Assembly: GCA_964036315.1 (NCBI GenBank)
Contig: OZ038509.1
Span: 30,979,504 to 31,043,503, forward strand
DNA from: Acanthosepion esculentum
Taxonomy: Eukaryota > Mollusca > Cephalopoda > Sepiida > Sepiidae
DNA length: 64,000 nucleotides
Direction of reading: 5' to 3'
Both the position numbers and the translations under genes were made by a program. Below the pieces are notes generated by a model. That model was given only the letters and a program-made list of their open reading frames with translations. It was not told the origin of the DNA and did not search any database. How positions within the stretch are numbered: the first letter of the stretch is position 1; each line of letters begins with the position of its first letter. Positions 25,217-38,314 of the stretch are shown here, piece by piece.

Positions 25217-28200
25217 CTGGGAATAAAAAAATAAAACACATGAAGAAACATTTACAGTGAATAACTAAACTGAGATAAAGGATATGTTTATATTTTTATA
25301 CATTTATTAATATTTACACAACACATGAAAAGTTTGCAATTCATTTTCAAAATGGAATACAAAGTAATCATAGTTTTATAATAGGGAATTAAATACGATG
25401 GAAATTTTAAAAAGCATCATACTTGTACCATCTACGTTTTACTATATTACTTTCACTCTTATATTTTACAATACCTTAGAAGAAAAGGAATCTGATGTCT
25501 GTAATTATTTACAGACATCTTTTTTTTTACTACTTTTTCTTATTATTGGTGACAATGTATTATATTCCAAATTTGGCTTGTGATGTAATTTATTATCATA
25601 TTTCTCCCTGCCCACAAATACAGACTCCAAAACTAAAACATTATAACAGATCCATGAGTAGTAAGGTAACCTCATAGTTCAGTTAGTGTCTCTTTTTGAG
25701 AATATAGAAACAAGCATACTAAATAAAAGATGATCTACATTATAAATAGAAAATATTTTTGGTATTTTACTTAATGAAAATGAACCTAAAAGCATTTTCA
25801 AAGACATTATACACGAAAGGAATTACCTATGATAGCATCTCTGCTAGGGAGTTTGTGCCACAAATCTGATCTTACATCAACATTGGCTAATTTAACAAAT
25901 ATACAAATAAGTAATAGCATTGCATGTATACAAGATTGTTGTTTGAGTGAGTTTATAAAAGTATTTAAGAAACTTGCTCAGGAGGAGTGATTCTATGAGC
26001 TATTTCTAACCAAGGTCATACCGAGAAATCTTCTTAATCAATATAATAAAAGAAAATTATAAATTTAGAGAGTACTAAAAGTACTATTATGTTACTCCTC
26101 ATTACATATCTAAAACAGCTGCTTCAATAGTCTTTTACCCACAAAAAATAAATAAAATAAGTAAGCCTTCTACTGGATAGGTTTTAATTAATTAGGAGAA
26201 CATAACTTGAATAGAAGAATTTTGTCCAACTAGGCAGCTGTTTTTATTATGCAATGCAAGATATAATAATTTTCTGCAGCCTAATGATGAAAAAAGTATT
26301 TATTTTACACAAATACTTATTTTTCAACATAATTTAATGGCAATGACATACAGTGAAATTTTCAGATCAAAATTCTGCTAACTACCTGGCAAGCAGCCAG
26401 GTTATGAATGTACCTTCAAACATGTATTTTCAGTTATACTATAAAGAATGTATAGTAAGAAACATGTTTTCTGTTTAATCAGTTAAAAAATAAACTTACA
26501 ATTAAATAAAGACAAACTTTAACAAAAAACTTTACAATTACAAAATGGCCCCATTTTCATTACTGGGTTTATCTGGCTTATTTAAAATCACAAAAAAACA
26601 AAATATTTCTGAATTGTCTTGCTAATTTATCTTTTTCATCAGAAAAACATCAGAACATAATCCTCTAACACAAGCAATTGTGTTCTGATATTTTTTTATC
26701 TGTTTTTAAAAAGCAATTTTTTCAAAGTGAGAACTCTTTGGAACATATTTTTAGAGATTTAGGATTTTCTTTTTTTTTTTGTAATTTTAAGAATTTAGAA
26801 TTTTGCCTACACTAAATGATAAATAATTGTACCTTTCCTCTAAAGAGATGCTCACAACATTCAGTCTAACCGAGGTTAATTAAATGCAGTAGTGTAACCA
26901 AACAAATAATTCACTTTAGATAGTACATGATGTTTCATTTCAAACACATGGCTTGATGACTCAAAAAATAAGTAGAAGAAATTATTATAATTATACTTGA
27001 TTAATATTTTTTAAAGATTAATGCTTTTATGTATTGAAGCAAGGAACATAGAAATTTCAGTTCAGGTCATAGCCAGTAGAATTAAATACAAGAAAACTAT
27101 TAGCAATGCAGATCAAAACTACTTTGTTAATGTTTTAGAGTTACGTCCCTTTGTCAAGTTTCTATTTCTGAGAAAAAGCGTCGAGTCCCAACATTGCTGA
27201 GAATTTTTTAATTTTTTTAATTTTTGGAAGCCGATTTCTGTTAATTCATTAGCATTCTATTGATAAATAGTATTTTTTTACTCTTTGTTTAAGTATCATT
27301 AAAAAGAAAAACATTTTTGTAAGACTTTAAATGTGTCTTGATGCCATGTGACATTAAAGTAATACACAACATGAACATCAGGATATGGATACATATAATC
27401 AGTAGAGAACATATAGCAGGAAATGTCATTTGGGTAAAAGTCTGAATGATGTAATTCTGACAACACAGATAGCATCATATCAGCAGCTGTAAATGTCAGT
27501 GAATTAATAATGGGAAGATCACCAAATGATCAACATCACACACAGACCAAATACAAAATACATTCATAATATAATGAAAAATATGTAAATGAAATGAGAA
27601 GCAAAAACAATAAAAGAAAAAGTGAAGGAAAAAAAAAGCAAAAGCAAATGAACTGCAAAGCAAAACAAACATAAATGAAAACATGTTTTAAAAAATCTAT
27701 TAAAAATTTAGTTAATGTTAATATGTCTGGGAAAATATCTTAAAAAGACTCCTTCAAATCTTTGAAAATACATTATTGATGAGAAGATTTACAGAGGAAA
27801 ACAATTATGATCAGCTGAAATAAATCATGTTGATTCATGAATCCTGTACCTTGAGGAGCTCAAAATGTATCACAAAAACAAGTTTTAAATTGAGAAAATT
27901 TTAAAACAAAGTATCAATATTGGCTGTGGAGAGAGTAAAACAAGACTTTGGTTACTATCTTGGATTAAGCTATCAAAATTATGCCACTCTGATTTCATAT
28001 CAACCGCTTAAAGTTTTGCTTACAAAATCAAAGAAAAGAAAAATTCTTTTTGAATAGAGTTGAAATTGACTGAAGATAACTGAAAAATCAGTCATCTATA
28101 TTAATATTAATACATCAAGAAAATACAGAATTACATCAATAAGTTTATTTGATGATTTCTAAGACAAAATAGTGCAAAATGAATAAAGCAATACATTTCT

Positions 28201-31200
28201 TGATCATTCATTTTACATATCTTCATAATGATTCTTCCTTGATGCCACTATCTTTAAAAAAAACCTTAAAGTATTCAGAAAGTAAGGATAAAAATAAATC
28301 AGGAACTTTTAACTATCTATTTAACTATCTTTTAACTGTTATATTAAACATTTTTCTGTACTAAATCAACATTAAGAGAATTTGAACTGCCTTTCTGCTG
28401 AGAAGACTATTTCTTTTTCCTTGACAAGGTTAAAAATAAATAAAAAGCACAAAATATAAACAATATCATGAAAAGTTTAGAAAGATAGAAGCACATCTAA
28501 TTGAACAAATCACAAAACAGACTTCACTAAAATACAACACTATATAAAATAACATGTACTACAAATACAAATAGATTTATTCAACATTTTCTATGGCATT
28601 TTATTCTATAATAGATATCACTCAGAACTGCCAAGAGATTTTACAATTTTCTTTTGAAAAATACTAACTTACAGTCTAATACAATCTATTAGTTAGAATT
28701 TTCATCAGTCCTTAATTTGTATTTTTTATTTAACACAATTAAGACCAAAATAGGAGAAAATATATTATGTAAAGGAAATTTGAAAGCTCTAAAGTTATAT
28801 ATAGATACATCAATGAGTCCATAGTCTTATAATGAAAAAAAATTAATATATTTTTCTTTTCAGTATAATCTTCCTTTAATGCACAAAATTAAATGGTGAA
28901 TATTAATAATATTAATCAAACATTATACAATGAAATTTTCAAATCAAAATTCAGTTAATATAAAGTGAGATGCAGAAAACTCCTCAAACCACTTCTCCAA
29001 ATCCAACCAATCATTAGAATTATTATTTGAAGTCTCTCCTTGACCAGGCTGAAAACTTCAGAACTATCTTCTAATTGCATGTCTGACTACAGATTTATTA
29101 ATGAAACCACATATGTTAAAAATATTAAATGCACTATTAAACAAAAAATTTAATTTGGTTTATATTTTATAAGAACTTCAAATAAGAGGTTAAAAATTTT
29201 AATTCTATAAATCTTATAACTAATAGCTTTTCAAAGGGAGTGCTGAAAAGTTCTCATCCTAACCAAGACTTTATCAGAAAAGAAGACCTTTGTACAGAAG
29301 CATTAAATTTTTAAATAACAAATTTAAATCTATTTCACAATTTCCTTTTGACAAACCTAAGGCAAACTAAAATTTCTTATTTTCTCTACAATATTAAAGA
29401 AAATCTGAATTTCTGGAATGAGGAGTTATTATTCACATTTGGGCTAATATCCTCATCTTTGTTATCACATTTCCACCAGGATGCCTTATGGCCTTTTTTA
29501 AGTGCCTGTTCATCCGAGTAAACTGTTTATGTTTGTCTAAGTATATCACATCAAAACAAATCAGAGGAAATAAATTTTCTAGGCTTTGTAAGTTCAATGA
29601 AACAAGTTGAAGCAAAGATAAGATAATCTAAGTAAAGTCCAAATATTGGTTCATGTGTATTAGATTACAAGTGTAAGCACACACAAGTTTAAAAGAGTTA
29701 AGCCTGGATTTAGAATAAATAGTTGAGAGCTCAAATGAGGAGAATTAAACGTGTAACTCTCACAACATTGAAGTGAAGAAAAAGTATTACGTTTGTTTTG
29801 AAGTCTTTTTAATTATTACAATTTAGAGAACATAAGTAAGCATTTTGGTGGTAAATTCAGAATAAAATTATCACAAGAGACACAAGCACATATTTTTAAG
29901 GATAGACTATTAACATCACTATTTTTACTATTATGAGTACCCATTTACATGCTTTTAAAATAAACGGTAAGATCTAATTAAATTTATAAATTGCCCAATT
30001 TTAGTAGTTATAAGAATTATTTTAAATGCTCAACTTAGTAAATCTTACGAGTCCTAAATTATTTGAATTTCTCACATGATGCACTTTTATCAATATTAAT
30101 TTTTCACCAGTATGTCATTCATCTTATTTCTGTTGTATTGTAATTCTTTATTATATTGTAACTCTTATATTTATTCCTACAATTACACTATGACCATGGA
30201 GTAAGTTACATGGCTAGTTGAAAATGTTAACTGATGGGCTTTTATAGCCTGGTCAGTAACTATCACTGGCAAAGGATGCTGTAAATGCATGAGAGCTCAA
30301 TCAGTTGGAAATTTAATCTTTATTTATGATTTTTGTTGATAACAGTCTTAGAATAACTGAGTTTTGCAATAAAAACAACAGGAAAAGGGTCACAATCACT
30401 TGTGATCATGATCTTTACTCTTATTTTTGAAAGAAATATTAGTCAAAGATTAATAATAGTAAGAAAGCATCATCTGAGAAATTTGGACAACTTAGTGCAA
30501 GATGATGGTATAGTGATTAGAGAAGAGAGTAATATAACTACAAAAGGTGATTTGAATAATACCAACTGGTTAACTTTCATAGTTTAATCAGTAAGTGGTA
30601 TCACAGTAAAATAAGTCAATAAATTATTTCATCCTGTCACTTTTTGTTCTATTTTCAAAACAGTTTTGTTTTTTATACCAAACTTGAATAATTTATGTTA
30701 CTAATACTTTTCAATAAAAAGATTCACTTGAGTAGTCTGTATCAAATGTATGTAAATAGATTACTAAGCATTACAAAATAGATAAATTCACCTGACCTTA
30801 ACTGAATACAATTCTTAAAACATTTACATAATTAAAAAGGTGATATTATAATGTGAATAAGCGTGGTTAGTAAACGGTAGAAAAATGTCAAATGATTGGA
30901 AATATTGAAAGGATGTTTATATTTTTAAGGCCTTTTTTCCTATTGCCACAGCATGTAGGGCTTATTGCTAGAACCAGCACCAAGGGAAGGCAAGTTGTAA
31001 TGGGAAAGGAGGGTGCATCAATTACCTGTAAAATGAGGGATGACAGTGGACCAGGCCAAGAGACCAACACTAGTGCCTGGAAACAAACATAAATGATGAA
31101 AAATAAGCAAAAAGAGAAAACTTAGCAAAGAAAATATGTAGATGATTTAGTACTGTACCAAATGAAATACTAGAAACAATTTCAAAAGTTTTTACTAAAT

Positions 31201-33545
31201 AACGTTTTTTTTCTTTTGTTTTTGTTTTCTATTTTACAAATGATCACTTGGTTCTTTCTTTGATGATTTCATTTAGTACAGTAATGGAAAAGATATGGGA
31301 AGCATTATTTAATAATAATAATAAAAGGTGATGCTTTGCATGAATCATAAAAAATAAGTTTATGTCAGATATGATAAAAAATGAAAACATACAATGAAAA
31401 TGAATCAGTAGATCATTACAAAAAAAAAATGACCAAAGACCAAAGTGGCTGAATTCAAAACAAATCTAGGAGATAATAGATGATGGTAAATGGACATTAA
31501 ACATATGGTGTAAATCAAAATTAATTAACACTGACAATAAACACTGATCAACAGAAACAAGTATTAAAAAACAGATCATTATAAAGAAATAATTGAAATA
31601 ATTTAGCATGAGTAAAGATTATTAAAAATGAACACATGGATATGATTCATTGCTATTGTGAGTAGCAATGAATAACAGAAGATTGTTTGCTAATCAAGAT
31701 GAATAAACAGAATGTTAATTTTGATGTTACATAAAAGTTCCCTAAATCTCCCGTTTGAAAAATGATGATGGTCAAAATTAATTTAGTATGAAGTTAATTT
31801 GATATTCTTTATACAAAATTAATCAGTCTCTTCAAGTATAATGAGTTAACATGATCTGAATTGAGTTCATAACATAGTGAGCAGAAAAACATGGATCAAA
31901 GAGAATTAAGGTAGAATTATTTTAGATCAACTGCATGAGACAAGTCGAACAAGCAGAAAAATGTGAACTGAACTGTAATAAAGGATTATCTTCGTTCAAT
32001 ATAAATGCATATACAACTTAAATTATTCTAAATGATTATATAAACTGAATCATCTTGAATGAGCATATTTAGATGAAATGATGATAAAATAAAAAATAAA
32101 TGCAATTACACAGTGACGGGAAATGAAAAAAAAGCAGCAACTACAATTTTAAGAATACAAAATAAAAAATTAAAATTAATAAAGTTTAATATTTCTTCAA
32201 TATAAGAAAATCCTAATACTATTTTAGAAATTTGACCAAATTAATTTTTTATTGTATGTATGTCTTATTCAATGTTTTCATAGCATCAATTTCTTTATTC
32301 CCTTTAAATGACTGATTTTTGCAAAATGCACAAATGATTTAATTAAAGTTAGAATGCTTTGGTCCATGAATTCAAAAAATACATAATTTGCAACTAGATT
32401 TTATTCAGACAAAAGTATAAAGGCAGACAATCATGAGTACACTTTGCATACAGATTTATTCTTAATAAACATATTATATCAAAATTCATACATATACATC
32501 ATACATACCTCTTCTAACTATATGTTAGCTCTTCCACAAATATTTTGAATTTGCAGATTATCCCAAATTACAATTATGCCTTTAACACATGGATTTACCA
32601 TTTGTTAAAAATACTCTATTGTGAAATACACAACTCAATTTTAACAAACCAAACAAATCCAGAAGAAATTGCATACATTGATGCACAAATATATACAAAC
32701 CATTACTTTATACATGCAAAAATACAGAACTTTATGAGAGAATATGATAATGTTTTTGATGAAGTCCTAAAGAATCAAATATCACACAAAACGTTTTCCA
32801 TTTTGACATTAATTTGCCAAACAGACCTTTATAAATAAATATATTATCTTATATATACATATTTAAATACAAAAACCTATTAAAATTAATACTCTATATA
32901 TATATATAAATAATTCAGATAGTATTTTGTTGCATTAATATCTGTGCAGATGAATTTGTGGTTCATATTGTGAACAAAAGATTGTCTCAATATCAGGACA
33001 ATTTTCTTTTTTATAATTAATCTTTTAAATATTCCTTAAAAGATCTTTAAAAACAGAAATAAATTTTTTAAAAAAGAGTCAACAAATTGTCTCCCTTTAA
33101 TAATATCCTAATAATTATTATTAGGATATTATTAAAGGGAGACAATTTGTTGACAATCTGACTTTTGATTTGCATAGACTAACTTTTTTTTTTATTCTGA
33201 AGATTTTATCTAGCTTGGCAACCAAAATAGGACATGAGAGGGAATTAATTTGCATTTTTTTAAGTATGTGCCATATAAATATAGAGAATCAAAGTTGATA
33301 TACAAAAATAATGTGTTAGTTAATTATGCAAATCTACATACACTTTGGTTTTTCATATATTATTAAATTTTTAAAAGAATTCACTTTTTCAATCTTTCTG
33401 AGAAGTTTAATATGGACACTAAGTATATTCTTTTTCACAACATATTTTCTCTAGAATTAGCCAAAGAAAACAAATAGCACCAGAATAAAAAAACATGTCA
33501 AATTTGAAATACAAAACTGAATGCAAGTCTTGAATATACTCTTAC
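25217..33545 (-). other. RUSC intron 7 (8.3 kb)
   Basis: The intron has a phase-2, GT-AG boundary and separates the linker exon from the SH3 exon. It is AT-rich with interspersed repeat fragments (about 26300-26400, 26800-26880, 28880-28960, 29230-29290), a TA tract near 32895-32910, a candidate cryptic exon at 31026-31076 and a perfect hairpin at 33078-33154. No host gene was recognised inside it on either strand. A 97-codon plus-strand frame at 32545-32838 has no known domain. Confidence 0.6.
33078..33154. repeat. Perfect 36-bp hairpin (inverted repeat, 5-nt loop)
   Basis: The left arm 33078-33113 (GTCAACAAATTGTCTCCCTT...) and right arm 33119-33154 are exact reverse complements of 36 bp, around the loop ATTAT. 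It lies about 390 bp downstream of the donor of the linker exon in the RUSC intron. A short fold-back or MITE origin is likely. Confidence 0.95.
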
Positions 33546-34900
33546 CTGTAATCAGGCATTCGGAATTGGTCCTGAGGATTTGAGTAATTAAGTGAAGACT
33601 CAACAGATTCTGAAAGGTGAGGTGAATGTTCATCATCTGTGGAATCATGATAGACATCACGTGGTTCCTCCATGGTGTACCAATTGTACAACATGGTTGG
33701 ACTAGATTCCATTGTTTCTTCTAACTCTTGACTGTTTTCTTCCTCATCTGATTTCAGCACTTCATCTTGTGCATTTTGGTCCTTATTCACTAATGACTTT
33801 GACTCAGTGACTTTACACAGTTCATGGGTGAGTGATTTGGAATTTTGAGAGATCAAGCTATGTGGTTTCCAGGAAAACAATTTGAAAGCACTTTTGTTTG
33901 GCCCATTTCTCTCAAGGGTAGTATCTGCCATGCCACTGGGCCTATTTTCAAGGGTCTGGCTTGGTTTGTTTGGAAGCAAGAGTTTGTCAAACAGCTTAAT
34001 GATATCAAATGTATTTGGTGGGGTTTCTAATTTAGTTAAGGAAGATTTAGAACTTCCACTGACTGCATGACCAGCACTGTTGCTGTTAGTATTGCTGGCA
34101 TTACTCTGAACTAACTCCTTCTCAAAAACTTCAGTTTTTGCTGATTTTTCAGCATATCTGTCTAAAACCTCACTTACTAAGCTTTCACTGGCTTTGTCTG
34201 AATTTTCTTTCTGTCTAGAAGAACTGTCATCCTTTTCTGAACTGACATTTTGTGACCGTCTCTGAACTGGCTCAGACTCACTATCAAAACTATATTCTGT
34301 GACTCCTTTTCTGTATGCTTGTTTGCGCTTACCAGTTCCAATTCCCAGGAACTTGTGGGCAAGATTAGACATAGTAAGGGGTCGTCCCTGTTGCTGGAGG
34401 TTTTCCATACTATTTGCATCCGGAAATAATTCATCAAGTAAACTTTCTTTCTGTTTTTCCAAACTTTTAGAATCAATCATTGCATTCTTGCATTCCATTT
34501 TCTGTCTATCCTTTTCTACTCTAGGTAATGAATTTGACATCTCTTTCTCTTCAATATTTTCAGCAGACTTCAGGTCTTCCACTGTAAAAGACTTAACACT
34601 GGACCCTTGTAATGTTGAGTTGTCTGCACTTGACAAGGATTCATCTTCTTCATCATGGCAAGTATCGAGCACTTGTAGCAAGACTTCATCCATGTTAAGA
34701 TTGTCAGTGACTTTTGTCTCTGCCGGGTCTCCAAGTGTGGCTCTGTTCATTGAAGAGCTAAGCTTGGAGATGGAAGGGGTCACTTTTTGTGCAACATTGG
34801 CCATAACTGACTTGGCAATTGGTAAGGCGCTGGCTGTAGAATTGCTTAACCATTTCCAGGCTTTTGCAGCAGAATGTCCAAGAGCATTTTCTTCAGTTGG
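33546..34900 (-). CDS. RUSC-like gene, linker exon between RUN and SH3
   Basis: The acceptor AATTTCAG is next to 34900 and the donor TACAG|GTAAGAG at 33546/33545. Entry is phase 0 and exit phase 2. The exon encodes residues 1041-1491, beginning PTEENALGHSAAKAWKWLS. The first 60 residues look helical (KAWKWLSNSTASALPIAKSV). The rest is Ser/Glu/Asp-rich and probably disordered, with acidic runs (SDEEENSQELEE) and a Tyr/Trp-containing patch (MLYNWYTMEEP) close to the end. Vertebrate RUSC2 also has a long, poorly conserved acidic linker here. The exon is unusually large (1355 bp) for the middle of this gene. It is more GC-rich than its introns, which fits coding sequence. Confidence 0.88.
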
Positions 34901-35250
34901 CTGAAATTGAGCGAAAAAGAATAAAGTTATACATTTAGTTTTATGTCCAGAGATTAATTATTTCATCATTTAGGAAAAAGTCCTCTGCCTCATTGTTTTT
35001 AATGAAGCATTATAGTTGTCACCCTCTCCAGCTTAACAGATATATTTTATTTGGCACCTCTAAGAACACTTTATTTCACTCATAAAAAAAAAAGTTCTAA
35101 TCAGTATGCTAACCCTTATGCTTTTCCTTTACTTGATACAATAAAAAAGAAAAATACAACTAACTAAACAAAACATTAAATCAATATTAAAGACCATAAA
35201 TAAAAAAAGTTATATATTTTGAAGATATTTCAATTTATTTAAATTACAAG

Positions 35251-35610
35251 TTATCCATTGTGCCATGTGTCCTTGAGGGCACATGGCACAGTGGATAAAG
35301 GCGTTAGTTAGATCCAAAGAGTGTGAGTTCAATAGCTGGTTAAGGCAGTGGGGAACTTGGAGAGGGGAATTAACGGGAGATAACTGATAACTGACATCCA
35401 TTAGACATGGAACATGGAACTAGAACAGTCTACCCCAGTGAGTGAAATAAAGGGTTCAGTTCGACATTCCAACCACCTGAAGAAGGCCAGAACATACAAC
35501 GGCCGAAATGTTGTGATAAATATGGCGACAAAGATGAGGACATTAGTCCGAATAATGTAAATAGTGTACATAATACCTCATCTCAGAAATATAGACAGAT
35601 ACTAATATTG
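35251..35610 (+). mobile_element. tRNA-derived SINE in RUSC intron 6
   Basis: It is the same family as the pair at 6449-6924, here in plus orientation. The head GGCACATGGCACAGTGGATA (A box) starts at about 35279, a B-box-like GAGTTCAATAGC follows, and the 3' region carries CACCTGAAGAAGGCC and GGCCGAAATGTTGTGAT. The extreme left (35251-35298) folds back: TTATCCATTGTGCCATGTG is the reverse complement of the SINE head that follows. It lies in a 1014-bp intron between exons 34900 and 35915, in antisense to the gene. Its copy is more diverged than the pair near 6.5 kb. Confidence 0.78.
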
Positions 35611-35914
35611 CTTTATTGAATGATTCTCATTTGGGATAAAACATGTTATATAATCAAAATAGTAAAGATAAGAATATTAACGTAAAATTATTTCCCAAGC
35701 AGTTTTTTTTGTCTGAGCTGACTGAGGCAAAAATTAAACAAAATAAAAATAAAAATAAACCCAATTTGAGTATGAGATCAAAATCTAAACGGATTTCATC
35801 CATTTTGCATTTAGCAATATTTTGATTCTAAAATGATTTTGCACAAAACAATGTAATCAAAGAAATTTAACTTCTTTTATTTTTCATCTAATATTAAACA
35901 ATCCTTTTACCTAC

Positions 35915-36242
35915 CTCTTCATATCGGACAGATGAGAGACTGAACTTTGGTGATCCATGAATTGGAACACCAGCCCGGAGATCAGGCAATGAAGTGGTTG
36001 TGTCTTGGAGACGAAGGAACTCGCCATTGGGGGGCTCATGGCAACTGTTTCCAGAGACAAAGTCCAGATCAAGCTGGAATGGTAAGACAGACAGCGGCTG
36101 TAAGGAGAGGAGCATTTCTTCATAAGCATTCTCAAGATCACTGATGTACAATTGCTGCAGCAGGGCACCAGCTTTGTAGAAATGACAAATCAGGTTATCC
36201 TTGTGGCGCAGATAACCCAACCAAAAGTCCAACAGGCGAGAA
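35915..36242 (-). CDS. RUSC-like gene, end of RUN domain and following helices
   Basis: The acceptor TTTCAG precedes 36242. The donor is GAAGAG|GTAGGT at 35915/35914. An overlapping GTAAAA four bases on would break the frame with the next exon, so GTAGGT was chosen. Entry is phase 2 (completing Asn) and exit phase 0. The exon encodes residues 931-1040, starting NSRLLDFWLGYLRHK. The LLN-(S)R-LLDFW block is the last conserved helix of RUSC RUN domains. A helical segment follows with EEMLLSLQPLSVLPFQLDLD, which matches the vertebrate RUSC2 EELLLLLQPLALLPFSLDL region. It ends with a Ser/Pro segment containing SLPDL (1015-1019). Confidence 0.92.
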
Positions 36243-37173
36243 CTGAAATGTAAATAAAAATGTCAAATTTCCTTTTGTGAGAGAATAACACTATTTAAAA
36301 GGGTAAGATAAAGAGAATAAATAAACATACCAGAAAAAACTGATGACCTATGAGGAAAAAAGGGAACAGAAAAACGGATTTTATCACTTGACCTAGAAAC
36401 CTGCGGAAGTATCTGAAGAATATTTTAAAAATTCCTGCAAATTTTTAAGGAACATATACAGGTCAATTTAAGTGAGAAGCAAGTCTTGATCAATCAACTA
36501 TTTTGATGTGCTCTTCATAAGTCTCACAATGAAATAAACCATTATTTCCAAAACACATTCTGAGAACAGAAGCTTAAAAGATTGGTCTTGTTAAATTTTT
36601 CAATATTTTCTCACTATTTCCACCTGTGTTTCAAATGATATGACTGGGAATTGTTATTTGATTTTATTTACATGACAGGATATAACTCAAAGTCTTTTTT
36701 TTATGTGAGTGCCCATATGTGTACATATGAGTTAAGGACAAAAACTGTCCAGTCCCCAAGACTAGTGTTGATGTTACACCAACCCTACCTCTATTAGTGC
36801 AATGAGGAAGGTGCTTTCACAATTGGAATTCCTAAAACCAGGTACCTTCTCTCATCTAAAATGAGGTGAACAGATATTACGCTTTGATCCTGACCTTCAA
36901 GCCAGGAATTGCTACTTGATACATTATACAAACACAACATATTGCAATGTAGCCAATAATTTAATGAAGCTAACTGACCACAGATATAGGCCTTGTTGAA
37001 TAATAATATATTTTATTGAGAATGAAAGCAATTCTAAATAATAAATTTGTAGTTTAGAACCAGAATACATTTTAGAATTCATTAAAAATTCTAAAATTTT
37101 GCATTGAATGTCTATAATAATAAAGAAAAATTCAAAGGATAACCAAATTCAATGTATTACTAAAATAACTTAC

Positions 37174-37279
37174 TTCAACAGAGCAAAGATGAAAGCATCA
37201 AATCTATGTTTGTTGGACACAAGGGTTGGTCTGTTTTTCAGCTCCTTTACAATGTCACAAATTGCTCTGGTAGAAGGAC
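37174..37279 (-). CDS. RUSC-like gene, RUN domain exon
   Basis: The acceptor TTTTCTAG is next to 37279 and the donor TTGAA|GTAAGTT at 37174/37173. Entry is phase 1 and exit phase 2. The exon encodes about residues 896-930: GPSTRAICDIVKELKNRPTL then a segment ending RFDAFIFALL. The GPST start and RF-AFI-LL end are conserved in vertebrate RUSC RUN domains. It is 106 bp. The RUN fold is an all-helical GTPase-binding module. Confidence 0.92.
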
Positions 37280-37973
37280 CTAGAAAATAGAAAAATATAT
37301 ACTTGTTTTAGAGTGTTTGAAATAAGTTAGATAAATCTACTCAATTAATCATTTTGCTTAGCTATATTTTTTATTTGGATATTCTTAGATAAGTAAATTG
37401 CATATTGAAACAAATTTAAATAACCAGATCATTTTTCTTTTTCTGTCATAATAGGTATGAGAATAATAACCAGTCATGTGAAAAGCAGGCTTGTTTGATA
37501 ATCTTAAAAATACTTGGAGACTAAAAGATAAAATATTTAGTTCTTGCCCATATTTACAAGAATTAAACATAAATCTAACTATTCTCAATTTCGTTGGCAA
37601 AGCATAAATAAGAGAATTAAATCTTACAATAAGCATAGAAGTTTTAAAAAAATTAATTGTAACTTCATAGAGAAATACCATTTCTTAAGAACAATCATTC
37701 AGATTATTATGAGAATCCCATTAAATTAATGAATTGTATCATTTCTTATAAATAAAAAGAATGTGCAATTATTACCAGACTAAAAATAAAAACAATAGAA
37801 CTACCAGGTTTAATATCTATTAATGCTAACTCAACTGGCATTAAAGACTTTGTGTTGGAAATTTCCTAAATATCCAGAATTCATACACAGGTCAAAATAC
37901 CACTTTAAATGTATCTTTTTTTTTCTCCATAAAACACAAAAATAGTAAAAGAATATAAAAACCTCTAACTCAC

Positions 37974-38151
37974 CAGGTTCAGCAGAAGCTTCAGCCACCC
38001 TCCAAACAGTAATGTGGACTCTTCCAAATACATGTAAACCCGATTCATAAGGTTTCAATCCATCATTTATTACCTGGGCAACAGCAGAACACAACTGGGA
38101 AAGTACTAATTCACCAATTTCAGGAGTTTCAATTGAACTACCAAGCCGAAG
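37974..38151 (-). CDS. RUSC-like gene, RUN domain core exon
   Basis: The acceptor CCCTCAG is next to 38151 and the donor GAACCTG|GTGAGTT at 37974/37973. Entry is phase 0 and exit phase 1. The exon encodes residues 837-896, from LRLGSSIETPEIGELVLSQL through INDGLKP and VHITVWRVAEASAEPG. The matching vertebrate RUSC2 part has the same LG-S, LVL--LC-AV, DGLK and W-VVEAS landmarks. An open reading frame continues into the upstream intron, but it lacks conservation and the acceptor is good, so 38151 is taken as the exon edge. Confidence 0.92.
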
Positions 38152-38242
38152 CTGAGGGGGAAAATAATATCCAGAAATTAAACTCATCCAGAAATCTCTT
38201 CTAATTTTAGGAGTTACATTAAATTTTTTTATTATAAAATTA

Positions 38243-38314
38243 ATTCCAGAATCATTTTCAATTAGTGTTTTTGGAGAAATTCCAGAATCATTTTCAATTA
38301 ATGTTTTTGGAGAA
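38243..38314. repeat. 36-bp tandem duplication next to RUN exon
   Basis: Two copies at 38243-38278 and 38279-38314 differ at one base. Each starts ATTCCAGAATCATTTTCAAT. They lie about 90 bp upstream of the RUN exon acceptor. Confidence 0.95.

Noticed and set aside
32545..32838. 97-codon plus-strand frame in RUSC intron 7
   Set aside because: It is longer than most chance frames here, but has no recognised domain, no promoter context and AT-driven amino acid use (Ile, Asn, Tyr, Lys).
34299..34904. 201-codon plus-strand frame
   Set aside because: It is antisense to the RUSC linker exon, whose minus-strand frame has conserved neighbours and matching splice phases.
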